In this document: positions 6,240 to 14,354 of the stretch, piece by piece | Layout of the letters: each line of letters starts with the position of its first letter | Position numbering within the stretch: position 1 is the stretch's first letter | Source: Candidatus Margulisiibacteriota bacterium | Lineage (GTDB): Bacteria; Margulisbacteria; Termititenacia; Termititenacales; Termititenacaceae | Length of the DNA stretch: 14,365 bases | Direction of reading: 5' to 3' | Assembly (NCBI GenBank): GCA_031267055.1 | Contig: JAIRZV010000132.1 | Coordinates: forward strand, 1 to 14,365 | Notes under the pieces: model-generated | Told to the model about the DNA's origin: nothing | The model's input: the letters and a program-made list of their open reading frames with translations, nothing else | Database searches by the model: none | Translations under genes and position numbers: made by a program

Positions 6240-7400
6240 TCATAATTTTTTCCGGTACACCAGCACTTGACCGAGTTTGTACGCGCTAAAAAAGGCGGCC
6301 GCCACGACGATCAGCGCAAAAACTAAAAAGCCGCGCAACGATAATTGCGAAATTACCAGCGTGCCGCCGCCGACCAAACCGGCGCAGGCGTACAGGATCA
6401 AGGCTGTGCGGGCTTGAGCGATGCCTCGCCAGGCCGTTTGGCGGGTTGGTTTACGTCGCTCGGCTAGACGCAGATAAAGCAAAATGATTTTATCGAGCTT
6501 ACGCTGCAGGAAACCTTTCATTCGTGATAAGCGATGCGAAGAATGATCGCGCCCGGGCGTAAAAATCCCCAGTCCGTTGAGCGTGCGCAGGACCATGACC
6601 AGCAGCGTATCAAAGATCGGCACAGCCAGCACCAACAGCGGGATCAAAACGCTGATGCCTTCGTAAATGTAAACATAACGCTGAAAAAATTCATTGTGCC
6701 AGAGCACGATTTCCCAGTTGCTGATTTCTTTGACCTGCAAAAGTATGGCCACCGCGCCCAAAGTAAAACCCAAAAACAAAGAACCGAGATCACCCATAAA
6801 AATCGAAGCCGGCGAAAAATTATATTTCAAAAACGCCAGCGCGGCGGCGGCCAACAGCGCGCAAAACATTGCCAGGTCCGGCTGACCGGCTTTGTAAGAC
6901 AGGAGAAAAAAGAAAAACGCCGCGATCGCCGAAACGCCGGCAGCCAGGCCGTCCATATTGTCCAGCAAATTGATCGAATTCGTGATAAAAGCCAGCCAGC
7001 AAATCGAGGCCAGACTGTTTAAAATATCCAGCTCAAAAAAAGAAGTCTTGAGGCCAAAACCAAAAACCAGCAGCGCAGACACTATCAGCTGGCCGGCCAG
7101 TTTGGTTTTCCAGGTCAGGCCGTATTTATCATCATACAGACCCAGCAGCGCGATCAACGCCGCGCAAAACACCACGGATTTTAGATTAAGGTCTGTCGCG
7201 CCTTTATAAAAAAAAGTCAGCCCGATAACGAACGGAATAAGAATACCCAAACCGCCCAGCAAAGGAATGGTTTCCACTTGCAATTTGCGCGTGGCCGGCC
7301 GGTCGACAATGTTCAATTTCCAGGCCAAAGCTTTGACCAGCGGCACAGTCAGCAACGTCAGAACAAAAACCGCCAGTGTCGGCAGGAAAAAAGTTTCCAC
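6240..7400 (-). CDS. WecA/TagO-like polyprenyl-phosphate N-acetylhexosamine-1-phosphate transferase
   Basis: Integral membrane enzyme, 386 aa and about 11 hydrophobic segments. It transfers a sugar-1-phosphate, typically GlcNAc-1-P, from a UDP-sugar to undecaprenyl phosphate and so starts a surface glycan. The family motifs are in order: DD at 90-91 (LYDDKYGL), NSINLLDNMDGLAAG (141-155), FMGDLGSLFLG (201-211) and HSSHRL (286-291). The HSSHR form and the lack of MraY-specific motifs point to WecA/TagO rather than MraY. The start is GTG 7400, with TAGGGAG upstream. The frame is open to 7535, but that part overlaps the dehydrogenase gene in another frame. A tail of about 95 residues after HSSHRL includes two more hydrophobic stretches. 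It lies 10 nt after the UDP-sugar dehydrogenase gene. Confidence 0.9.
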   Translation of the reverse strand: METFFLPTLAVFVLTLLTVPLVKALAWKLNIVDRPATRKLQVETIPLLGGLGILIPFVIGLTFFYKGATDLNLKSVVFCAALIALLGLYDDKYGLTWKTKLAGQLIVSALLVFGFGLKTSFFELDILNSLASICWLAFITNSINLLDNMDGLAAGVSAIAAFFFFLLSYKAGQPDLAMFCALLAAAALAFLKYNFSPASIFMGDLGSLFLGFTLGAVAILLQVKEISNWEIVLWHNEFFQRYVYIYEGISVLIPLLVLAVPIFDTLLVMVLRTLNGLGIFTPGRDHSSHRLSRMKGFLQRKLDKIILLYLRLAERRKPTRQTAWRGIAQARTALILYACAGLVGGGTLVISQLSLRGFLVFALIVVAAAFFSAYKLGQVLVYRKKL

Positions 7401-7410
7401 GATTTGCTCC

Positions 7411-8739
7411 CTACAATTTATGCAGATTTTCCGCCTGGCGGCCTTTCGCGCCATTGACCAGATCAAAGACCAGTTTAGCGTTTTTGAGAATAAAATTAAA
7501 ATCGTAAGCGCTGTGCGCCACAGCAACCAAAACACAGTCTGCGCTGGAAAGCGTGCCGGGTGTTAAATCCTGCGACACATATTCGCGCGGATTCTTGTCG
7601 GTGTTGTACAACTCATGCTCAAATTTAAATTTCGGCACATAAGGGTCATTGTAAGTCACTTCCGCGCCGGCGTCTTCCAGCAGCTTGATCAGATACAGAG
7701 CCACCGAGTTGCGGCAATCGTCAATGTCTTTTTTGAAAGCCGCGCCCAAGACCAAAATTTTGGCGCCGCTGATGCTTTTGCCGGAGGCGCTCAAAAGTTT
7801 ACGCAACCGGTCGATTACATAATACGGCATATTCATATTGGTATCGGCGGCCAGCTCAATGAAACGGGTGAAAAAATCGTACTCGCGCGCTTTCCACGAG
7901 AGATAAAACGGATCGACCGCAATGCAATGTCCGCCGACGCCGGGGCCGGGGTAAAACGGCATAAAACCAAAAGGCTTGGTGCCAGCCGCTTCGATCACCT
8001 CCCAAATATCAATGCCCATGCGCTCGGACAGCATCAACATTTCATTGACCAGCGCGATATTTACCGCGCGGAAAGTGTTCTCCAGTATTTTGCACATCTC
8101 GGCGGTCTTGGGACAGGAAACCTCGTGCACTTTATCCGCGTCAATAAACAGGCGGAAAAGCTCGGCGGTCAGTTTGGTCGACGCCCGATCAATACCGCCC
8201 ACAACTTTCGGTGTATTGTGCGCGTCAAATTTTTTATTACCCGGATCGATGCGCTCCGGCGAGAACGCCAAATAAAAATCCTGTCCGGCTTTGAGGCCGG
8301 TTTTTTCCAAAATCGGCTGCACGACTTCTTCGGTAGTGCCCGGGTAAGTCGTGGACTGCAAAACGATCAACTGGCCTTTTTGCAAAGTTTTAGCCGTTGA
8401 CTCCGCCGCACTGCGCACGCACTCCAGATCAGGCGCTTTGTGTTTGTCAAAAGGCGTCGGCACGCAGATAAACACCACGTCCATAGACTGCAAGCCGCCA
8501 AAATCCGTCGAGGCGCTTAAAGTTTTTTTATTTAAGACCAGCTCTTTGACCGCTTCGGTCGGCACATCGGGAATATAACTCGCACCTTTGTTGATGCTGT
8601 CCACTTTGTTCCGGCTCAAATCAAAACCGACAGTGCGCACGCCAGCCTCGGCAAATGAACGCGCCAGCGGCAAACCGACATAACCAATGCCGATTATACC
8701 GACCTGCACGCTTTTGTCTTTTATTTTATCCGCCAACAT
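7411..8739 (-). CDS. UDP-sugar 6-dehydrogenase (WbpA/UDP-GlcNAc dehydrogenase type)
   Basis: Cytosolic NAD-dependent enzyme, 442 aa, that oxidises C6 of a UDP-hexose or UDP-HexNAc to the uronate. It has the N-terminal Rossmann motif GIGYVG (17-22), CVPTP (92-96), FSPERIDPGN (159-168), the active-site helix AEMCKILENT with Lys217 and Asn221, and the catalytic Cys272 in GPGVGGHCIAVDPFYL. The C-terminal UDP-binding domain (VLGAAFKKDIDDCRNS) is complete. FSPERIDPGN and HCIAVDPFYL resemble the UDP-GlcNAc/UDP-ManNAc branch more than the plain UDP-glucose branch, but specificity is not settled. A good AAGGAGA site precedes ATG 8739. The downstream transferase and upstream epimerase make this a nucleotide-sugar cassette for surface glycan. 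Confidence 0.92.
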   Translation of the reverse strand: MLADKIKDKSVQVGIIGIGYVGLPLARSFAEAGVRTVGFDLSRNKVDSINKGASYIPDVPTEAVKELVLNKKTLSASTDFGGLQSMDVVFICVPTPFDKHKAPDLECVRSAAESTAKTLQKGQLIVLQSTTYPGTTEEVVQPILEKTGLKAGQDFYLAFSPERIDPGNKKFDAHNTPKVVGGIDRASTKLTAELFRLFIDADKVHEVSCPKTAEMCKILENTFRAVNIALVNEMLMLSERMGIDIWEVIEAAGTKPFGFMPFYPGPGVGGHCIAVDPFYLSWKAREYDFFTRFIELAADTNMNMPYYVIDRLRKLLSASGKSISGAKILVLGAAFKKDIDDCRNSVALYLIKLLEDAGAEVTYNDPYVPKFKFEHELYNTDKNPREYVSQDLTPGTLSSADCVLVAVAHSAYDFNFILKNAKLVFDLVNGAKGRQAENLHKL

Positions 8740-8756
8740 TTTCTATCTCCTTCACA

Positions 8757-8847
8757 TTTTTGCTCGGTAAATATTTTGCCCGTAGCGAACGTAACTTTCA
8801 GGGCTATGCCGTGTTCGCTTTGGGCAAAGATATTTGCCGAGCAAAAA
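8757..8847. repeat. long imperfect palindrome between the epimerase and dehydrogenase genes
   Basis: Left arm 8757-8792 pairs with right arm 8811-8847 (TTTTTGCTCGG... against ...CCGAGCAAAAA). The stem is about 36 bp, with a few G-T pairs, one T-T mismatch and one bulged base at 8829, and an 18-nt loop. The arms end in T and A runs on the wrong sides for an intrinsic terminator on either strand. It fills nearly all of the 110-nt gap inside an otherwise tight gene run. Its arms share AATAT(C)TTTGCC and GCGA elements with the palindrome at 14248-14354, including the same bulged C, which suggests a dispersed repeat family. Confidence 0.8.
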
Positions 8848-8849
8848 AC

Positions 8850-9839
8850 TCAGTATTTATACAAGTCGCCCAGCTTTGTTTTTTTATGCGCGATAACCAT
8901 TTGCAAAATCTCCTCCAGCTGCACTTTAGGCTGAAAACCGATCAGTTTTTTTATTTTGAAAAGGTCCGGCACACGGCGCTCCATATCCTCAAAGCCGAGC
9001 GGATAAGCTTTTTCATAAGGAATATAAGTCAATTTGGATTTACTGCCGGTCAATTCGATGATTTTTTTGGCTAAATCCTCGATCGAAATTTCCAGATTAT
9101 TATTGCCGACATTGATGATCTGGCCGAGCGCCTGAGGTGTCTCAACCAAACGCTGCACCGCGTCGATCACATCGCCGACATAAATAAAACAGCGCGACTG
9201 ATGGCCGTCGCCGAATATCGTGATATCTTCATTGAGCAACGCCTGCCGCACAAAATTTGGTATCACCATGCCGTAGCGTCCGGTCTGCCGCGGCCCGACC
9301 GTGTTAAAAAACCGGACGACGAGCGCCGGTAGTTTTTTCTCCTGATGATAAGCCAGCGCCATGAACTCGTCGATCGCTTTGGCGTAAGCGTAAGACCAGC
9401 GCGATTTATCCGTCGCGCCCATGATTGTGTCATCTGCCTCGCTGAAAGGAAATTTGTTGCTCTTGCCGTAAACTTCCGATGTCGAAGCGATGAGAATTTT
9501 TTTCTGATACTTGTCCGCCGCGGCCAAAACAACTTCCGTGCCTTTGAGATTGGTCATCAGGGAATTGAGTGGTTTCTCCACGATCGTGTAAACGCCGACC
9601 GCCGCGGCCAGATGATAGCAGACGTCGCAGTCCTGCATCAGCTCGTCGACGATTTTTTGGTCCAGCACCGAGTCTTTAATCAATTTAAACCGGCCGGAAG
9701 CCATCAGCGGCGCGACATTTTCTTCCCGTCCGGTGGAAAGATCATCGAGAGCCACCACGTTGCAACCTTGCTGAATATAAGACTCCGCCAAATGCGAACC
9801 GATAAAACCGGCGCCGCCCGTGATAAAAACTTTCTGCAT
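8850..9839 (-). CDS. NAD-dependent nucleotide-sugar epimerase/dehydratase (extended SDR)
   Basis: Cytosolic extended short-chain dehydrogenase, 329 aa. The nucleotide-binding GGAGFIGS lies at 8-15, LAAAVGV around 77-83 and ASTSEVYG at 118-125, with catalytic YxxxK at Tyr150/Lys154. The substrate domain contains RFFNTVGPRQ, FIYVGDVIDAV and ERRVPDLFKIKKLIGF. Members of this group include UDP-glucose/UDP-glucuronate 4-epimerases and UDP-glucuronate decarboxylases; I cannot choose among them. With the adjacent UDP-sugar 6-dehydrogenase, action on a UDP-uronate is plausible. ATG 9839 gives the standard N-terminus. Its Shine-Dalgarno is weak (AGGT 14 nt away), unlike most neighbours, and a TATACT sequence lies just upstream. 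It follows the TPR gene by 16 nt. Confidence 0.88.
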   Translation of the reverse strand: MQKVFITGGAGFIGSHLAESYIQQGCNVVALDDLSTGREENVAPLMASGRFKLIKDSVLDQKIVDELMQDCDVCYHLAAAVGVYTIVEKPLNSLMTNLKGTEVVLAAADKYQKKILIASTSEVYGKSNKFPFSEADDTIMGATDKSRWSYAYAKAIDEFMALAYHQEKKLPALVVRFFNTVGPRQTGRYGMVIPNFVRQALLNEDITIFGDGHQSRCFIYVGDVIDAVQRLVETPQALGQIINVGNNNLEISIEDLAKKIIELTGSKSKLTYIPYEKAYPLGFEDMERRVPDLFKIKKLIGFQPKVQLEEILQMVIAHKKTKLGDLYKY

Positions 9840-9855
9840 CGTATTTAAGTATAAC

Positions 9856-10629
9856 CTACTTTGACAGATTTTTCACATAACTCTCCGCTGAATCGGCAAA
9901 ATTTTCCAGCACGCGATTATTTTTCTGCGCCGCGACTTCTTCAAATAAAGGCCGGGCGGCCTGGAAATCGCCTTCGTTGAAATAAACAACCGCCAATTCG
10001 TACGTATAAATATAGTAATTATTCGGATTTTTTAAGTACTGGCGGTTATTGTCCGCGCGGAAAAAATTAAAGATCTTTTTCTGACCGTCCAGATCGCCAG
10101 CCGAACGCAGCGCCGGCAAATATTGCTGATGCGCGACAGCCTGCACCGAATTATTCGTCGGATATTTTTCTAATATCTCGCCGTACAGCGTGTTGGCCGT
10201 AATTAAATTTTGCGTCCAAATATAAGCGGACAGACTCTCCAGTTTGACCGAGTCGGTCAGCGCGTTGTCCGTCGGCTCGCCGGCAAAATAAGCGTCGGCT
10301 ATTTGCACCTGTTCCTGCGGCTGATTATTCCGGCCGTAAACCACCAGCAAAAAATACTGCGCCTCCAGACCACGCGGATCGTCAGGATATTTTTCTAAAA
10401 ACAGACTCAAAGCCTCGATCGCTTTTCTATTTTGCACGGAATAAACCATATCCAGCGCGGCGCCGTATTCCGCGTAAGCGCGACTGTACAAACGGTCGGC
10501 GCTTAAACTCTCCAGTGGCTCCGCGCCGCGCGGCACCGCAACAGCGCCTCCGGCCTCCGCCGGTTTGTCGCCCATTGCCAAAACCAAGCCAATCGTCAAA
10601 GCCAAAACCAACAGAATTTTTCTATACAT
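9856..10629 (-). CDS. secreted TPR-repeat protein of unknown function
   Basis: 257 aa. The N-terminus has two basic residues, a hydrophobic core and an AEA|G cleavage site near residue 26, a classical Sec signal peptide without a lipobox cysteine. The mature part is helical with TPR-like units: residues about 55-100 (AIEALSLFLEKYPDDPRGLEAQYFL in outline), about 140-175 (TLYGEILEKYPTNNSVQAVA) and about 210-250 (ELAVVYFNEGDFQAARPLFEEVA). The pattern recalls the BamD/CpoB-type periplasmic TPR proteins, but I see no diagnostic domain. The start has AAAGGGGG upstream. It sits between the TM protein and the NDP-sugar epimerase, so a role in envelope or glycan assembly is plausible but unproven. Confidence 0.75.
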   Translation of the reverse strand: MYRKILLVLALTIGLVLAMGDKPAEAGGAVAVPRGAEPLESLSADRLYSRAYAEYGAALDMVYSVQNRKAIEALSLFLEKYPDDPRGLEAQYFLLVVYGRNNQPQEQVQIADAYFAGEPTDNALTDSVKLESLSAYIWTQNLITANTLYGEILEKYPTNNSVQAVAHQQYLPALRSAGDLDGQKKIFNFFRADNNRQYLKNPNNYYIYTYELAVVYFNEGDFQAARPLFEEVAAQKNNRVLENFADSAESYVKNLSK

Positions 10630-10668
10630 TTTGAATTCCCCCTTTAAAATAAGCTGCCTATATATCGA

Positions 10669-11328
10669 TTATTTTACCTCAAAAACACCATGAATTTCTT
10701 TTAATTGAGCGCTGGCCGTATTTTTGAGATACGCTTTGTAATTGTAATTGCCTTTAGCCAAACGGCTGGCCAAAAATTCCCAGACCAGAGTCCGGTCATC
10801 ACGAGAGACAATTTTACCGGCAATATTCTCGTGTTTCGAACCACGGGAAATAATCAGCGTGGCTTTGTCGGCCAGCAAATTGGTTGTTACTTTGAAGCGG
10901 AAAGTGTCTTCAAAAACCAATTGATCGTGTTTCAGCACCGCGAGGTTTTTGGGCGGACGGGCATAAATTATTTTTTGCCAGTACCCGACCGCGACAGTTT
11001 TGAGCGGCCGTACAGCCGTCCAGATCAGCGCCACGGCAAGTATAACCAGCAGCCAAGCTAGCAAAGTTTTCCAGGCAAAACCGGCGCCGTTTTTTTGCCG
11101 CTCCAGTTGTTTCTGGCGTCTTTTGAATTCGTGTTCGATTTTCTCGCGCTCTTTTTCGTCTTGCGGCTTCAGCACAGACGACACCATACCGGACAGGACT
11201 ACTTCTTCGGCGGTAAAAGGAGATTTAGGTTCTTTGGACGTCTCCGGCGGCGCTTGTTCTGCCGCTGGGTTTAATTCTGTTAATCCTTCCGGTTGCGTGT
11301 CGTCGTTATTTTCCAGCTCTTCCGCCAT
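10669..11328 (-). CDS. single-pass membrane protein of unknown function
   Basis: 219 aa, not recognised. Residues 1-80 are polar and low-complexity, acidic and proline-rich first, then strongly charged and helical (DEKEREKIEHEFKRRQKQ). One membrane segment covers about 84-106. The remaining 110 residues look beta-rich (DTFRFKVTTN, KATLIISRG, RTLVWEFLA, YNYKAYLKN, HGVFEVK), compatible with a small Ig-like domain. That part would be outside the membrane, with the charged region inside. A good AAAGGAG site supports ATG 11328. It is 21 nt after pfp and 39 nt before the secreted TPR gene, with which it may work. No enzyme motif is visible. Confidence 0.7.
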   Translation of the reverse strand: MAEELENNDDTQPEGLTELNPAAEQAPPETSKEPKSPFTAEEVVLSGMVSSVLKPQDEKEREKIEHEFKRRQKQLERQKNGAGFAWKTLLAWLLVILAVALIWTAVRPLKTVAVGYWQKIIYARPPKNLAVLKHDQLVFEDTFRFKVTTNLLADKATLIISRGSKHENIAGKIVSRDDRTLVWEFLASRLAKGNYNYKAYLKNTASAQLKEIHGVFEVK

Positions 11329-11349
11329 AAATTTTGCTCCTTTTCAGAA

Positions 11350-13029
11350 TTATAGCTTAAAATTCAGGCCGGTGTAACCTTGATTGAGCGCCACGGAAAT
11401 TGGCATTTGATTAGCCGCCGGACCCCAGAGTTGCCGCGGACCGGGCGAAGTAAACACATCAGTCGCGCTCCAAGCCCGGCGCCGCGTTGCCAAAAATTTG
11501 AAAGCCGGAGAACCAGTCTTGACCAGCGCTTTTTCAATGACCATCTCATCTTTGCCGTGGCGTTTCTCGACATTGATGAGTCCTGTCAGAGGAATAGCCA
11601 GCACGCGGCCACCTTTATGGAAATCGCTCAAAGCGGCCATGTAACCGGTGCGCCCGTCCAAAATCAGCGAGCCGGCGATCAGCCCCAGATTGAAAGTAAA
11701 CGCCGCGTCAAAAAGCGACGGCGCGCCGCAGCGTCCTTCGTAGCCAAAAAAGTGATTGTTCGTGGCGAACGGCGTGTCCGGCGAGAGCTGTTTGATGCGC
11801 GCCGCCGTCATGTCTATCAATAGTTTTTCCGTCGGGATTTGCGAGACCTGCAAATTGCCGTGCGAGTCACGGTCCAGCAAAAGCATTTCCTGAATATACT
11901 CCGGCAGGGACTTGAAAAGCGCGGCCTGTCCGGACTGCAATTCTTTGGCGGCAAATTCGCGGCGTTTAGCCAGCGGCAGATTTTTCAAACTGGAAACATG
12001 CCGCGCCATTAAGTCGTTGAGCGTTTTCAGCAAATCGGTCAGGTCGGGAATAAACTCGATCAAACCTTCTGGAATAATCACCACGCCGTGTTTAAGACCT
12101 TTTTTGGCGCGCTGAATCACGATTTGCGCCAGATTGTCGACAATTTTCCGCAAAGGAATTTTCCTGGCGGCAATTTCCTCGGAAATCAAGACCGCTGCCG
12201 GTCGCGTCTGCAAAGCCACTTCCAGCGCCACATGCGAAGCCGCGCGTCCCATGAGTTTGATGAAATGCCAGTATTTGCGCGAGGACGGTGTGTCCTGCAA
12301 AATATTGCCAACCAGTTCGGCGTAAATCTTGGTCGCGGTGTCAAAACCAAACGAGATCGGCAAAAACTTGCCGACCTGCAGATCGCCATCGATAGTTTTC
12401 GGCACGCCGATCACCTGTACTTCAGGATAAAGATATTCGGCCAGCAACGCGGCATTGGTGTTGGAATCGTCGCCGCCAATAATAACGAGGGCGTTCAATT
12501 TATTTTTGGCACAGACTTTTTTGACCTGCAAAAATTGCTCTGTCGTTTTGATTTTAGTCCTATCCGAACCCAAAAAATCAAAACCACCAGTGTTTAAAAT
12601 CTGCTTCACGTCTTTGTCGGTAATCGTAAAAAACTCTCCGTCCAGCAAACCTTTCGGGCCGCCGCGCACACCCAGCAGGACATTTTGTCTGCCCAGCACG
12701 GCTTTTAGTCCAGACACCACATTGTGTCCGCCGGCCGCCGGTCCGCCGGAAAAAAGCACCGCCACACGCCGACCCAACGCCGGACTCAAGTTTTTTCTTT
12801 TGGCGGCCAAAAGCCTGTTGCCGCCGGCCTGAACTATATGCCGGAATTCCGCGGCCACCTGTTTGGCGTCTTTGGTATTCAGCGGTTTGCCTTCGGGATT
12901 AAAAGTAACCGGCGCGATCTGTCCCTGCTCGTCAAGAAACAATTTGCAGACCGGCGTGGCAAGTTTGCGGACTTCTCTTTCAAAAATCGAGTTGCCCTGC
13001 TCCATTTTTTTCAAATCAGCGGATAACAT
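11350..13029 (-). CDS. pfp: pyrophosphate-dependent 6-phosphofructokinase, long form
   Basis: Cytosolic enzyme, 559 aa, interconverting fructose 6-phosphate and fructose 1,6-bisphosphate with pyrophosphate. The PFK core shows GGPAAGGHN (95-103), GGDDSNTNA (185-193) and PKTIDGDL (210-217). In this family GGDDS, with a second Asp in place of the Gly of GGDGS in ATP-dependent enzymes, together with Lys in PKTIDGD, is the known signature of PPi use. The length and the N-terminal extension match the long PFP clade (plant beta-subunit, spirochaete type) rather than the 320-aa ATP-PFK. GKDEM, GPAANQMP and other C-terminal elements are intact. AAAAGGAG lies 11 nt before ATG 13029. It follows fba by 19 nt, so consecutive glycolytic steps are encoded together. 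Confidence 0.93.
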   Translation of the reverse strand: MLSADLKKMEQGNSIFEREVRKLATPVCKLFLDEQGQIAPVTFNPEGKPLNTKDAKQVAAEFRHIVQAGGNRLLAAKRKNLSPALGRRVAVLFSGGPAAGGHNVVSGLKAVLGRQNVLLGVRGGPKGLLDGEFFTITDKDVKQILNTGGFDFLGSDRTKIKTTEQFLQVKKVCAKNKLNALVIIGGDDSNTNAALLAEYLYPEVQVIGVPKTIDGDLQVGKFLPISFGFDTATKIYAELVGNILQDTPSSRKYWHFIKLMGRAASHVALEVALQTRPAAVLISEEIAARKIPLRKIVDNLAQIVIQRAKKGLKHGVVIIPEGLIEFIPDLTDLLKTLNDLMARHVSSLKNLPLAKRREFAAKELQSGQAALFKSLPEYIQEMLLLDRDSHGNLQVSQIPTEKLLIDMTAARIKQLSPDTPFATNNHFFGYEGRCGAPSLFDAAFTFNLGLIAGSLILDGRTGYMAALSDFHKGGRVLAIPLTGLINVEKRHGKDEMVIEKALVKTGSPAFKFLATRRRAWSATDVFTSPGPRQLWGPAANQMPISVALNQGYTGLNFKL

Positions 13030-13048
13030 CGCGGCTCAAACTCCTTTT

Positions 13049-14011
13049 TTAAGCTTTGTTTGCCGAGCCTAAAACCTCGATATTTTTGTGTTTGTACAGC
13101 TCTTTCAATAAATCTCTGGCCGGGCCGAGATATTTGCGCGGGTCAAATTCAGCCGGTTTTTCGGCAAAAACTTTGCGCACCGCGGCAGTCATCGCCAGAC
13201 GGCCATCGGAGTCAATGTTGATCTTGCAAACCGCGGATTTGGCGGCCGCACGCAGTTGCTCCTCGGGAATACCGATCGCCGCTTCCATTTTGCCGCCGTA
13301 TTTATTGATCAGGTCTACATATTCCGGCGGCACGGACGACGAGCCGTGCAGAACGATCGGAAAACCCGGAATGCGTTTCTCGATCTCCGCCAAAATATCC
13401 AGACGAATTTGCGGTTTTTGGCCGGGTTTAAATTTGAAAGCACCGTGCGAAGTGCCGATCGAGATCGCCAAACTATCCACGCCGGTTTTCCGGACAAAAT
13501 CCTCGACCTCCTCGGGACGGGTATAGGTATGCGTTTCCGCGGAAACCTCGTCCTCGACGCCAGCCAGCACGCCCAGCTCGCCCTCCACAGTGACGTCGTG
13601 TTGATGCGCGTATTCCACGACTTTCTTGGTCAGCGCGACATTTTCCGCATATGGGTGATGTGAGCCGTCGATCATCACGGAGGAAAAACCGTACTCTATG
13701 CAGCTCTGGCACAATTCATAAGTGTCGCCGTGATCGAGATGCAGGACTATCGGTATAGCGTAGCCCAATTCTTTAGCATACTGCACCGCGCCCTGCGCCA
13801 TGTAGCGCAACAGAGTTTGATTAGCGTATTTGCGCGCGCCGCTGGACACCTGCAGGATCACCGGCGACTTGGTCTCTACACAGGCCTGAATGATCGCCTG
13901 CAATTGCTCCAGATTATTGAAATTGTAAGCCGGCAGCGCGTAACCCCCGGAGACCGCTTGCGCAAACAATTCTTTCGTATTGACCAAACCCAATTCTTTG
14001 TAACTGACCAT
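13049..14011 (-). CDS. fba: class II fructose-1,6-bisphosphate aldolase
   Basis: Zinc-dependent aldolase, 320 aa, splitting fructose 1,6-bisphosphate into glyceraldehyde 3-phosphate and dihydroxyacetone phosphate in the cytosol. Visible active-site elements: LHLDHGD with catalytic Asp93 and zinc ligand His94, SVMIDGSHHP (111-120), EGELG with Glu145, GTSHGAFKF with His189, and VLHGSSS with His222. NIDSDGRLA near the C-terminus binds phosphate. The size and motifs fit the class IIB type. A strong GAGAGGAGAAATT site precedes ATG 14011. It is the first gene of the nine-gene minus-strand run and pairs with pfp. Confidence 0.95.
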   Translation of the reverse strand: MVSYKELGLVNTKELFAQAVSGGYALPAYNFNNLEQLQAIIQACVETKSPVILQVSSGARKYANQTLLRYMAQGAVQYAKELGYAIPIVLHLDHGDTYELCQSCIEYGFSSVMIDGSHHPYAENVALTKKVVEYAHQHDVTVEGELGVLAGVEDEVSAETHTYTRPEEVEDFVRKTGVDSLAISIGTSHGAFKFKPGQKPQIRLDILAEIEKRIPGFPIVLHGSSSVPPEYVDLINKYGGKMEAAIGIPEEQLRAAAKSAVCKINIDSDGRLAMTAAVRKVFAEKPAEFDPRKYLGPARDLLKELYKHKNIEVLGSANKA

Positions 14012-14044
14012 AATTTCTCCTCTCGCTGTTAAATTAGCGCCTAT

Positions 14045-14073
14045 TTTTTACCATTTTTGGCCGGAAAAGACAA
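14045..14073 (-). promoter_or_regulatory. possible promoter for the fba-led gene run
   Basis: On the minus strand TTGTCT (14073-14068) is followed after 17 bp by TAAAAA (14050-14045), a 4-of-6 match to the -10 box, 33 nt before the fba start codon. The position is good but the -10 is weak. Confidence 0.3.
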
Positions 14074-14124
14074 ACTGAAAAGCAACAACAAAATTCACCA
14101 GCCGCCGGTCGCGGCTTGGTATTA

Positions 14125-14152
14125 TTTTTTGGGCAATGAATATCCCAAAAAA
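14125..14152. repeat. short palindrome TTTTTTGGG...CCCAAAAAA
   Basis: A 9-bp perfect inverted repeat (14125-14133 with 14144-14152) around a 10-nt loop. Only three G-C pairs are present and no T run follows on either strand, so it is not a convincing terminator. It lies in the gene-free stretch upstream of fba. Confidence 0.5.
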
Positions 14153-14247
14153 TATCGATGCATTTCGGATGTATATTTTGTCGATAAGTTGGTAATTACT
14201 GTTTTATCAGTATGTGATTTTTTTGGCAGTAAATATATTCACCGCAA

Positions 14248-14354
14248 GAGCGAATATCTTTGCCGCCGCGAGCCGTGGCCTCTCACTTAACGTCGGCTAC
14301 TTTGTAGCCTTGTTAAGTTCGAGCCAAAACTCGCTTACGGCAAAATATTCGCTC
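14248..14354. repeat. large nested palindromic element upstream of fba
   Basis: Outer arms GAGCGAATAT(C)TTTGCCG (14248-14265) and its complement (14338-14354) pair with one bulged C at 14258. GCGAG (14268-14272) then pairs with CTCGC (14330-14334). Inside is a second hairpin: CTTAAC (14286-14291) with GTTAAG (14312-14317), and GGCTAC (14295-14300) with GTAGCC (14304-14309). Another related half-arm, GGCAGTAAATATATTC, begins at 14225. The outer arms resemble those of the palindrome at 8757-8847. The element may continue past the right edge. No transposase is present, so a non-autonomous (MITE- or REP-like) repeat is the likely class. Confidence 0.7.

Noticed and set aside
7401..7535. N-terminal extension of the WecA/TagO-like protein
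   Set aside because: It overlaps the dehydrogenase coding sequence in another frame. The GTG at 7400 has a good Shine-Dalgarno and gives a normal first membrane helix.
14057..14290. 77-codon open frame on the plus strand at the right edge
   Set aside because: TTG start, no ribosome-binding site, no recognisable domain, and it runs through the palindromic element.
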